Source: Staphylococcus sp. ACRSN
GTDB lineage: Bacteria > Bacillota > Bacilli > Staphylococcales > Staphylococcaceae
Assembly: GCF_022346615.1 (NCBI RefSeq)
Contig: NZ_JAKRNS010000001.1
Location: 310,001 to 374,000, forward strand
DNA length: 64,000 nt
Reading direction: 5' to 3'
Shown here: positions 45,878 through 53,648 of the stretch, one piece after another
How the letters are laid out: each line of letters opens with the position of its first letter
Position numbering within the stretch: position 1 is the first letter of the stretch
Made by a program: the position numbers and the translations under genes
The notes under the pieces: generated by a model
Databases searched by the model: none
What the model was told of the DNA's origin: nothing
What the model saw: only the letters and a program-made list of their open reading frames with translations

Positions 45878-46927
45878 TTGCGCTTATCTAAAGAAAAATT
45901 GTTCGATTTAATGAAACGTAAGTTGCAAATGGCTGGTTTAAACGAAGATGCAGCAAGCGATGTTGCTGATGTACTAACGTTTGCTGATCATAGAGGTATA
46001 CATTCACATGGTGCCGTAAGAGTTGAATATTATGCTGAGCGTATTGCTAAAGGAGGTATCACGTTAAATCCAGAATATCAATTCGAAAAGACGGGTCCTT
46101 CTGCAGCCGTATTCGAAGGAGATAATGGACCAGGGCATCAAGCAGCTAAAAAAGCAATGGAACATGCAATTGAAATAGCAAAAGAAACTGGTGTTGCTGT
46201 CGTAGGTGTCAAACATATTTCTCATAGCGGAGCATTAGGCTATTTTGTAGAAATGGCAGCTAAACAAGATATGGTTGGTATTAGTATGTGTCAATCCGAT
46301 CCAATGGTTGTGCCATTTGGTGGGACAGAGCCGTATTTTGGTACCAATCCAATCGCTTTTAGTTCTCCTTCAAATGATGAGAGGATTATTACATTTGATA
46401 TGGCGACGACTGTACAAGCGTGGGGTAAAGTATTAGATGCGAGAGCTAAACATCAATCGATTCCTGATACATGGGCGGTTAACGCACAAGGGGAAGCAAC
46501 TACAAATTCTAGAGATGTGCACGCGTTATTGCCAGTTGCAGGACCAAAAGGCTATGGATTAATGATGATGGTTGATATATTGTCAGGGAGTTTGTTAGGT
46601 GTACCACACGGCATGCACGTATCATCGATGTATAAAGACTTAACCAAAGGCCGTGATTTAGGACAGTTACATATTGTTATTAATCCAGCATTTTTCACTG
46701 ATTTAAATCAATTTAAATTAAATATTTCTAAAATGTTAGATGAACTTAAAGATCAACCTGCTGCTGAAGGTTATGGTGAAATTTTCTATCCAGGAGAACG
46801 AGGTAGATTACGCAGTGATAAATATGACAAAGATGGTATCGAAATTGTTGATGAAATATACAATTATTTAATTTCTGAAGATGTTCACTATGATCGATAT
46901 CACGGTAAAAATAGATTTGCAGAATAA
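45878..46927 (+). CDS. ureidoglycolate dehydrogenase-like protein, second paralogue
   Basis: 349 residues, the same length as E. coli AllD. ADHRGIHSHGAVRVEYYAERI and VVGVKHISHSGALGYFVEMA match AllD, as do VVPFGGTEPYFGTNPIAFSSP and the late AEGYGEIFYPGERG. It is similar to the first copy through the whole length. One copy may prefer ureidoglycolate and the other a related 2-hydroxy acid. The start is TTG at 45878 with AAGGAGG. It is followed 15 bases later by fdrA and likely heads the second unit. Confidence 0.87.
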   Translation: MRLSKEKLFDLMKRKLQMAGLNEDAASDVADVLTFADHRGIHSHGAVRVEYYAERIAKGGITLNPEYQFEKTGPSAAVFEGDNGPGHQAAKKAMEHAIEIAKETGVAVVGVKHISHSGALGYFVEMAAKQDMVGISMCQSDPMVVPFGGTEPYFGTNPIAFSSPSNDERIITFDMATTVQAWGKVLDARAKHQSIPDTWAVNAQGEATTNSRDVHALLPVAGPKGYGLMMMVDILSGSLLGVPHGMHVSSMYKDLTKGRDLGQLHIVINPAFFTDLNQFKLNISKMLDELKDQPAAEGYGEIFYPGERGRLRSDKYDKDGIEIVDEIYNYLISEDVHYDRYHGKNRFAE

Positions 46928-46942
46928 TAATGGAGGAATGAA

Positions 46943-48703
46943 ATGTTACACACAATTATTAAAGAAAACACATATCAAGATTCAATTGTGCTCATGCTAT
47001 TATCAAATAAATTATCTGCGATAGAAGGTGTAAATAAAGTTTCGATTATGATGGGAACGCCTGCTAATAAAGATATTTTTAAATCATCAGGTTTAAGGAC
47101 GCTAGAATTAGAAGGGGCTAAGCCCAATGATATTGTAATTGTTATTGATACTGATGATGCCGCTAAAGTAGATGAAGTTAATCAAGCAGTTGAAGCCGAA
47201 TTGAAAGGTAAAGCTGAAGATGGCGTGCAAGAACAAAAGCAAAATGAAGCTTCGAATTGGGATCGTGCATTAGAGTTAGCCAAGAATCCTAATTTAGCGT
47301 TGATATCTATTCCAGGTCAATATGCTGCGATGGAAGCGGAAAATGCTTTGAACAATAATTTAAATGTCTTCATGTTTAGTGATAATGTTGCTAAAGAAGA
47401 TGAAGTGCGATTGAAGAAATTAGCACAAGAAAAAGGCTTGCTTGTTATGGGACCAGACTGTGGTACAGGTATTATTCACGGTCTACCTCTAGCGTTTACG
47501 AATATTGTAAACGAAGGGCGTATAGGTATTGTAGGTGCATCTGGTACAGGAATACAGGAAGTTACTACAATTATCAATAGAGAAGGTGAAGGTGTCACAA
47601 ATGCAATAGGTACTGGTGGTAGAGATCTTTCTACTGAAGTGAATGCAATCACAATGTTAGATAGTATCAAAGCATTGAATCAAGACCCTTCTGTAAAAGT
47701 TATTACAGTGATTTCTAAACCACCAGCTAAAGAAGTAGAAGAAAAAGTACTTAATACTTTACGCAATATTGAAAAACCAGTTGTTACTTTATTCTTAGGT
47801 GCAAAACCGACGTATACGGAAGCAAATATTTATCATGCTTATACTTTGGAAGAAGCGGCACGTGTTTCAGTGCAACTTACAAACGATGAATCACCTAACT
47901 ATAAACCAAGCCTATTAGAAAATATATCAGTTAATTTAACTGCAAAACAAGATGGCATAAAAGGATATTATTCAGGGGGGACGTTAGCATCGGAAGCTGC
48001 AATGCTGGTTAAAGATACTCTAGGGGATATTGCTGCTGAATTAACACCTGAAGGATATGTTTTTAAGGGTGGTAACCATGAAATTATTGATTTAGGTGAT
48101 GATGTTTATACACAAGGTAAACCGCATCCAATGATTGATCCATCTAAGCGAATTGAAATGTTGGAGGCATCTTCAGATGACCCTTCTACTGCAGTAATTA
48201 TGTTAGATAACGTAATTGGATTTGGCAGTCATGAAGATATGGCTAGTGAGCTTGCACCTACAATTAAAAACATCTTAAATAAAGTTAAACAAGATGGTCG
48301 CTCGCTTGTAGTATTAGCGACAGTTGTGGGAACAGAACTTGATTATCAAGATTATCAAGCTCAAATAGACACACTTCAAGCAGCTGGGGCCGTAGTTTGT
48401 GAAACGAATGATCAGATGGTTCGTACAGCTTTAAACTTAATTGGTAGTAAAGTAGAGCAACCTCAATTAGAAGTTAAAACAATTGATACACAAGTAGTAG
48501 ATTTAACTGTCGATGAAAAAGTAATGAATTTAATCAATGTTAAACCGAGTGTAATCAATATCGGCTTGAAAAGTTTTACAGAAGCTATTCAGACAAGTGG
48601 TGCAGATGTTGTCCAATTTAATTGGAAACCAATTGCTGGCGGAGATGAAAAACTTATAAAAGTACTCCAATTTTTAAATCATTTCGAAGGAGAGACGGTA
48701 TAA
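46943..48703 (+). CDS. fdrA: FdrA-type subunit of oxamate carbamoyltransferase
   Basis: 586 residues, a succinyl-CoA-synthetase-like protein. The CoA/phosphohistidine-like loop motif is GIVGASGTGIQEVTTIINREGEGVTNAIGTGGRDLS (in parts, near 196-230), and the second half has GGTLASEAAMLV and VIMLDNVIGFGSHEDMASELAP. E. coli FdrA (555 residues) is encoded with YlbE and YlbF in the allantoin cluster. The trio has been reported as the oxamate carbamoyltransferase, splitting oxalurate with phosphate to oxamate and carbamoyl phosphate. ATGGAGGAA precedes the ATG. It is 1 base before YlbE. Confidence 0.9.
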   Translation: MLHTIIKENTYQDSIVLMLLSNKLSAIEGVNKVSIMMGTPANKDIFKSSGLRTLELEGAKPNDIVIVIDTDDAAKVDEVNQAVEAELKGKAEDGVQEQKQNEASNWDRALELAKNPNLALISIPGQYAAMEAENALNNNLNVFMFSDNVAKEDEVRLKKLAQEKGLLVMGPDCGTGIIHGLPLAFTNIVNEGRIGIVGASGTGIQEVTTIINREGEGVTNAIGTGGRDLSTEVNAITMLDSIKALNQDPSVKVITVISKPPAKEVEEKVLNTLRNIEKPVVTLFLGAKPTYTEANIYHAYTLEEAARVSVQLTNDESPNYKPSLLENISVNLTAKQDGIKGYYSGGTLASEAAMLVKDTLGDIAAELTPEGYVFKGGNHEIIDLGDDVYTQGKPHPMIDPSKRIEMLEASSDDPSTAVIMLDNVIGFGSHEDMASELAPTIKNILNKVKQDGRSLVVLATVVGTELDYQDYQAQIDTLQAAGAVVCETNDQMVRTALNLIGSKVEQPQLEVKTIDTQVVDLTVDEKVMNLINVKPSVINIGLKSFTEAIQTSGADVVQFNWKPIAGGDEKLIKVLQFLNHFEGETV

Positions 48704-48704
48704 G

Positions 48705-49970
48705 ATGGGTTATAAAACGATAGATGAAGCAAATCAAGCTGTAATAGATAAAATGATTTCAGCAGCACCATTTTTAGTTGATGTAGTACCTGCAAAGTCT
48801 AAAATTCCAGAATTAACAGATTACGTATTATTACATGCCGGTCCGCCAATTAAATATGAAAATATGACTGACCCAATGCAAGGATCTTGTGTAGGTGCCA
48901 TTCTATTTGAGGGATGGGCAGATAATGAGCAGGAAGCAAGACAATTATTAGAGGATGGAAAAATAACACTGATTCCTTGTCACCACGTGAATGCCGTTGG
49001 ACCGATGGGTGGTATTACTTCGGCAAACATGCCTGTACTTGTCGTTGAAAATAGAGAAAGTGGTAATGAAGCATATTGCCAAATGAATGAAGGTATCGGT
49101 GCAGTATTGCGTTTTGGTGCTTACAATGAAACCGTAGTGAATCGTTTACACTGGATGAAAGATGTATTAGGTCCTGTGTTGAGTAAAGCATTGAGACAAA
49201 TGGATGAAGGGTTAAATGTTAATGTATTAATCGCAAAAGCGATTGCAATGGGGGATGAATTCCATCAACGTAATATTGCTGCATCATTAGCATTTTTGAA
49301 AGAAGTTACGCCAATCATTAGTGCTCTTGAAGATGTAGAGCAAGCAAAGCGTACAGAAGTATTACAATTCTTAGCGGACACGGATCAATTTTTCCTAAAT
49401 ATTGCGATGGCAACAGGTAAAGCAATGATGGATGCAGCAAGACAAATTGAACATGGTACAGTTGTAACTGCTATGTGCCGTAATGGTGAAAACTTTGGTG
49501 TTCGTATTGCTGGAATGGGAGATGAATGGTTTACTGCTCCAGTAAATACGCCACAAGGACTTTATTTTACAGGTTATTCAGCAGAAGATGCGAATACTGA
49601 TATAGGTGACTCGGCAATTACCGAAACAATTGGTGTAGGTGGTATGGCAATGATTGCTGCACCAGCTGTTACACGCTTTGTTGGTACAGGAGGATTTGAG
49701 GACGCTTTAGCAATCAGTAATGAAATGACTGAAATTTGTATTGGTGAAAATCCAAACTTTGCGATTCCAACTTGGAACTTTAAAGGTGCATGTTTAGGTA
49801 TAGATGCACGTAAAGTTGTTGAAACAGGTATTACACCTGTTATCAATACTGGCATTGCACATAAAATAGCAGGTTATGGACAAATTGGAGCTGGTACTGT
49901 TCATCCTCCAGTAGAATGTTTTGAAAAAGCAATCACTGCATATGCAGAAAAATTAGGATATAAAGCTTGA
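48705..49970 (+). CDS. ylbE: YlbE (DUF1116) subunit of oxamate carbamoyltransferase
   Basis: 421 residues, DUF1116; E. coli YlbE is about 419. The body is rich in conserved glycine and methionine stretches: LLHAGPPIKYENMTDPMQGSCVGAILFEGW, HHVNAVGPMGGITSANMPV, AMCRNGENFGVRIAGMGDEWFTAPVN and ETGITPVINTGIAHK (each in parts). It functions with FdrA and YlbF as described for E. coli. It follows fdrA by one base with its own AAGGAG and overlaps the next gene by 4 bases. Confidence 0.9.
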   Translation: MGYKTIDEANQAVIDKMISAAPFLVDVVPAKSKIPELTDYVLLHAGPPIKYENMTDPMQGSCVGAILFEGWADNEQEARQLLEDGKITLIPCHHVNAVGPMGGITSANMPVLVVENRESGNEAYCQMNEGIGAVLRFGAYNETVVNRLHWMKDVLGPVLSKALRQMDEGLNVNVLIAKAIAMGDEFHQRNIAASLAFLKEVTPIISALEDVEQAKRTEVLQFLADTDQFFLNIAMATGKAMMDAARQIEHGTVVTAMCRNGENFGVRIAGMGDEWFTAPVNTPQGLYFTGYSAEDANTDIGDSAITETIGVGGMAMIAAPAVTRFVGTGGFEDALAISNEMTEICIGENPNFAIPTWNFKGACLGIDARKVVETGITPVINTGIAHKIAGYGQIGAGTVHPPVECFEKAITAYAEKLGYKA

Positions 49971-50785
49971 TTTTTCGTGCAAGTGCGATAGGTAGTATTG
50001 CCCAGGAAATATTAGAAAAAAAAGAGACGTTTTATGTGCATAGTATTTTTAAAAAAGGATTTAACATAATCAATGAAAAGAAAGAACTTATATTTATTGG
50101 TACAGATGATAATGGGACCTTTCCGTTTGGCATATTAGTAGATAAGCAAACAAGAGATGCACTTTTAGCTAAAATGAAACAACAACAATATCTAAAAGTA
50201 AGTTCAAACACAATATATATCGATTCTGCTACTCAACTCATTTGGAAGGTAAATTTACTGAATTCATTTAAAGCATATACAAGTGAAAAAGTTAATCAAC
50301 TTAGCACGTGTGTTGAAGCTTATGATTTTTCTGAATATGAACATGGACAGTTTAACAGCGAGTATTTAAAGCAGTTTATGTGTGTGTTAGAGCGAGGTTC
50401 CGCAAAGGAATGTGAGCGTTACTATCGTTATATTATTGGAAGAGGCCAAGGGTTAACGCCAACAGGTGATGATATTTTAACGGGTATGTTATTCATTCAT
50501 TTTATCAAACCATATATTCGAAAAGATAATTTACTCATTTTAAATCAACTCTTGAGTGAAACATTAACAACAATAGTCAGTGAAACTTTTTTAAAATGTG
50601 CACAAAAAGGTTTGTTTAGTTCGAAAATAGCAGTGTTACAAACTGAACCAACGCCATATCATATTGATCGCTTAATCAAAGTGGGATCATCATCAGGAAA
50701 AGATACATTATATGGGGCGTTTGTAGCATTAACTTTAAGGAGTGGAACGTATGGGAAAGCGTGTAGTACTCGCTTTAGGTGGTAA
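49967..50785 (+). CDS. ylbF: YlbF (DUF2877) subunit of oxamate carbamoyltransferase
   Basis: 272 residues, matching E. coli YlbF length. DUF2877 motifs are near IIGRGQGLTPTGDDILTGMLFIHFIK (in parts, 161-186) and the end VGSSSGKDTLYGAFVALTL. The start is TTG at 49967, overlapping the YlbE stop as TTGA, so translation is coupled. The last 35 bases overlap the arcC start. It completes the three-subunit enzyme fed by oxalurate. Confidence 0.87.
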   Translation: MIFRASAIGSIAQEILEKKETFYVHSIFKKGFNIINEKKELIFIGTDDNGTFPFGILVDKQTRDALLAKMKQQQYLKVSSNTIYIDSATQLIWKVNLLNSFKAYTSEKVNQLSTCVEAYDFSEYEHGQFNSEYLKQFMCVLERGSAKECERYYRYIIGRGQGLTPTGDDILTGMLFIHFIKPYIRKDNLLILNQLLSETLTTIVSETFLKCAQKGLFSSKIAVLQTEPTPYHIDRLIKVGSSSGKDTLYGAFVALTLRSGTYGKACSTRFRW

Positions 50786-51710
50786 TGCAATTTTGCAGCC
50801 GAAGCAAGAAGCGACATACGAGAATCAATATAATAATGTATATGCTGCAACTAAAAAGATGGCAGAATTAAAGCAACAAGGGCATAATGTAGTTGTTACG
50901 CACGGTAATGGTCCGCAAGTAGGTAATATAATTGCGCAGAATGAGGCGGCTAAAGATATTGTCGAACCGTTACCAATTAATGCTTGTAATGCAGAATCAC
51001 AAGGTTTTATTGGTTATATGATGGAAGAAGCATTAAAGAACCATCTTGAGTCTTTAAATATTGAAAGTGATGTAGTAACGTTATTGACAATGGTAGAGGT
51101 CGATAAAGATGATAAAGCATTTAATAATCCAACAAAACCTATAGGTGTATTCTTTGATGAGGTTGAAGCGAGACGTTTAGAAACAAAACATGGCTTTGTT
51201 ATGCAAGAAGACGCGGGTCGAGGATATCGACGTGTAGTACCTTCACCAGAACCTTTGGTGATACATGGTGTAAGTCAAATTAAGACGTTAATTGATCATG
51301 CAATCGTTATATCTTCTGGTGGTGGAGGTATTCCAGTTTATCGTGATGCTGAGGGTAAAATTCATGGTGTCGAGGCGGTCATAGATAAAGACCGGTCAGG
51401 GCTTAAGTTGGCGCAACAAGTTGAAGCTGATACATTTATAATGTTAACGGATGTATCAAATGTCTATGTGAATTATGGCAAGTCAAATCAAGAAAAATTA
51501 GAAACAATTTCTGTGACTCAAGCTAAACAATATGTGGATGAAGGCCAATTTCCAGCTGGAAGTATGTTACCGAAAGTTGAAGCGGCAATTCAGTTCGCTG
51601 AGATGGGTAAAGAAGCCATTATTTGTTCATTAGATGATGCTTTAGAAGCACTAGAAGGAAAAGCGGGTACACGTATTGTATTAGAAGCGAGTACTGAAGT
51701 TGTAAAATAA
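50751..51710 (+). CDS. arcC: carbamate kinase
   Basis: 319 residues, amino-acid-kinase fold. VVLALGGNAILQPKQEA opens the ATP/carbamate site, then TVVTHGNGPQVGN-like VVVTHGNGPQVGNII, NAESQGFIGYMMEEAL, VVISSGGGGIPVYR and AVIDKDRSGLKLAQQVEADTFIMLTDVSNVYVNYG (in parts), and AGSMLPKVEAAIQF. It makes ATP from carbamoyl phosphate and ADP. AAGGAG precedes the ATG by ten bases; a GTG three codons earlier is less well placed. It is the last enzyme of the fdrA unit, so oxalurate breakdown can yield ATP without arginine deiminase. This copy is AllK-like by location. Confidence 0.93.
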   Translation: MGKRVVLALGGNAILQPKQEATYENQYNNVYAATKKMAELKQQGHNVVVTHGNGPQVGNIIAQNEAAKDIVEPLPINACNAESQGFIGYMMEEALKNHLESLNIESDVVTLLTMVEVDKDDKAFNNPTKPIGVFFDEVEARRLETKHGFVMQEDAGRGYRRVVPSPEPLVIHGVSQIKTLIDHAIVISSGGGGIPVYRDAEGKIHGVEAVIDKDRSGLKLAQQVEADTFIMLTDVSNVYVNYGKSNQEKLETISVTQAKQYVDEGQFPAGSMLPKVEAAIQFAEMGKEAIICSLDDALEALEGKAGTRIVLEASTEVVK

Positions 51711-51731
51711 AATGATTAATTTTAACATGAT

Positions 51732-51767
51732 ACGAATCAGTCAAAGTGAATTTTTTGATTGATTCGT
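51732..51767 (+). terminator. possible terminator after arcC
   Basis: A 14-bp hairpin ACGAATCAGTCAAA / TTTGATTGATTCGT with one G-U pair. The following T-tract is poor (TAACTTG), so it may be leaky; it sits between arcC and the MFS gene. Confidence 0.45.
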
Positions 51768-51809
51768 TAACTTGTTATATGACGAGATAATAAAGAAAGG
51801 TGATATAAA

Positions 51810-53021
51810 ATGACTGACCCTTCCCATGTGAACAAGATAAATCAGAATTGGGGCGTGATTTTAGCAATTGTCTTTATTGCATCAACGCTCCGTGCGCCAC
51901 TTACTTCAGTAGGGCCTGTTGTAGATGAAATAAAGCATGTGATGGAAATAAATAACAGCGTGGCAGGGATATTAACAACAATACCGCTTGTTATTTTCGC
52001 TATTGTATCACCTGTGGTATCAAAAGTGACTGTGCGTTTAACAATGTCACGAACAATACTCTACTCGACAATTTTACTTATTATTGCGCTTTTTATGAGA
52101 GTAGCTGGTGACTTTACTCTTTTTATTATAGGTACAGTAGTATTAGGTATAGCCATTGCATTTGGCAATGTTGTATTACCGAGCTATGTAAAGTGGTATT
52201 TCCCGTTGCAAATTGGAATCGCAACAGGAATATATAGTGGAACAATGAATTTTACTGCAGGTTTAGGAGGCGGTTTAAGTTTTCCTTTATCACAAATATC
52301 ACCAATTGGATTTAGGTTATCGCTTGTATTTTGGAGTATTTTCGCTATTGTTGCAATCATTTTATGGTTGCCTAAAGCGCGTCAAGGAGCCAAATTAGAA
52401 AAAATCGCAACAGACTCGAATACAAAAGTAAAAACGAAGAAAATTAATATTATGAAATCTAAACTAGCTTGGACAATTGCTTTAACGATGGGATTTCAGT
52501 CTATGGTATTCTATACAGTTGTGGCATGGGTACCCTCAATATTAGTTGATAGAGGACTAGATCCTTCTACAGCAGGCTACTTACTAATGTTAAATCAATT
52601 TGCGCAGGTGCCAATGACCTTCACGTTTCCTATTATTGCTTCTAAGCTAAAGGATCAACGTATATTGGTAATTATTATTACATTATTGTTCCTAACTGGA
52701 TTTAGTTTGTTCTTCACGCAATCATTAAGCTTGCTAATTACAGGTATTATTATTGCAGGGTTAGCGATGGGAGCATGCTTTAGCTTGTGTATGACATTCT
52801 TTTCTATTCGTGCAAAAACGAGTGAGGGTAGTATCTCGTTATCTGGATTTGGTCAGTCTGTTGGTTATTTAATAGCAGCAATAGGACCATTCTTAATTGG
52901 ATATCTACATGATGCAACAGACAGTTGGATATCTGGAATTATTGCTTTGATTGTGATGTCAGTACTGTTCTTCTTATTTGGGTATCCAGCCTCGAAGAAA
53001 CGAGTGATTGAGGATGATTAG
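51810..53021 (+). CDS. MFS transporter, CynX/NimT-like
   Basis: 403 residues, 12 helices. The start FIASTLRAPLTSVGPVVDEI with TLRAP(L/I)TSVGP is the diagnostic element of the CynX/NimT cyanate-nitroimidazole transporter family; later ISLSGFGQSVGYLIAAIGPFLIGYLHD is equally typical. Members move small anions or amines. In this island it could export oxamate or take up a ureide, but sequence cannot decide. AAGGTGAT precedes the ATG. It follows arcC by 99 bases across a weak hairpin. Confidence 0.85.
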   Translation: MTDPSHVNKINQNWGVILAIVFIASTLRAPLTSVGPVVDEIKHVMEINNSVAGILTTIPLVIFAIVSPVVSKVTVRLTMSRTILYSTILLIIALFMRVAGDFTLFIIGTVVLGIAIAFGNVVLPSYVKWYFPLQIGIATGIYSGTMNFTAGLGGGLSFPLSQISPIGFRLSLVFWSIFAIVAIILWLPKARQGAKLEKIATDSNTKVKTKKINIMKSKLAWTIALTMGFQSMVFYTVVAWVPSILVDRGLDPSTAGYLLMLNQFAQVPMTFTFPIIASKLKDQRILVIIITLLFLTGFSLFFTQSLSLLITGIIIAGLAMGACFSLCMTFFSIRAKTSEGSISLSGFGQSVGYLIAAIGPFLIGYLHDATDSWISGIIALIVMSVLFFLFGYPASKKRVIEDD

Positions 53022-53159
53022 ACCTTAATAAATTGATTTGATATAGCCGAAATAGTATTTAAATTATTCGATGTTAAATCAAATATGATTAGTTATCAAA
53101 TATCCTTTTATTTTGGAAAGCAGAGTTAGCTATATACTAAATACAATACAAAGCATTGA

Positions 53160-53440
53160 TATAAAAAGAAAAATCTAGGACATAAAGCCTAGAAAATGAG
53201 TCGGTAAATGTGTTTTTATATTCATTTACTGGCTTTTTATTTACAGTATTTCGTATTTTTGGCTCGATTTACTAGAATATCGTCTCAGTTTTGGTATTCG
53301 ATTGGTATTGCTTGCTCAGAAGTTTTGCCAAACACTTCGTAAAAATCTATGCTTTTACATTAAAAGATAAAGCATAGATTTTGTAACATGCTGACCACGA
53401 GTGCGTAGTATGAGTAAGAGACTACACGCTCGAACCATTT
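53160..53440. repeat. intergenic repeat-like block with stacked inverted repeats
   Basis: The 53022-53648 gap has no gene. CTAGGACATAAAGCCTAG (53175-53192) is followed by AGTCGGTAAATG/CATTTACTGGCTTTT (53199-53237) and a perfect 14-bp inverted repeat AAAATCTATGCTTT (53342-53382). The layout resembles the intergenic repeats of staphylococci that begin with a GGACATAAA core, but this copy is degenerate and only one copy is in the window. Confidence 0.4.
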
Positions 53441-53486
53441 CATAGTAAGGCAAGCATGCACGTTCAAAATCATTAGATTTTAAATA

Positions 53487-53526
53487 AAAAAACGAGCTAA
53501 TCGGTAATAGATTAACTCGTTTTTTT
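53487..53526 (-). terminator. terminator of pucG
   Basis: AAAAAACGAG and CTCGTTTTTT flank an inner AATC/GATT stem, with T-runs on both strands. It lies 120 bases past the pucG stop. Confidence 0.75.
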
Positions 53527-53648
53527 GAGAATGAGGATTTATATCCTGGTATCGTCGTTTATAATAAATAAGTTTCATTTACTTTATGATGAAGTTTAAT
53601 GCTTGAGCGCAATGTGATTATTCATTTAAGTTTTAAATGCGATTCGCC

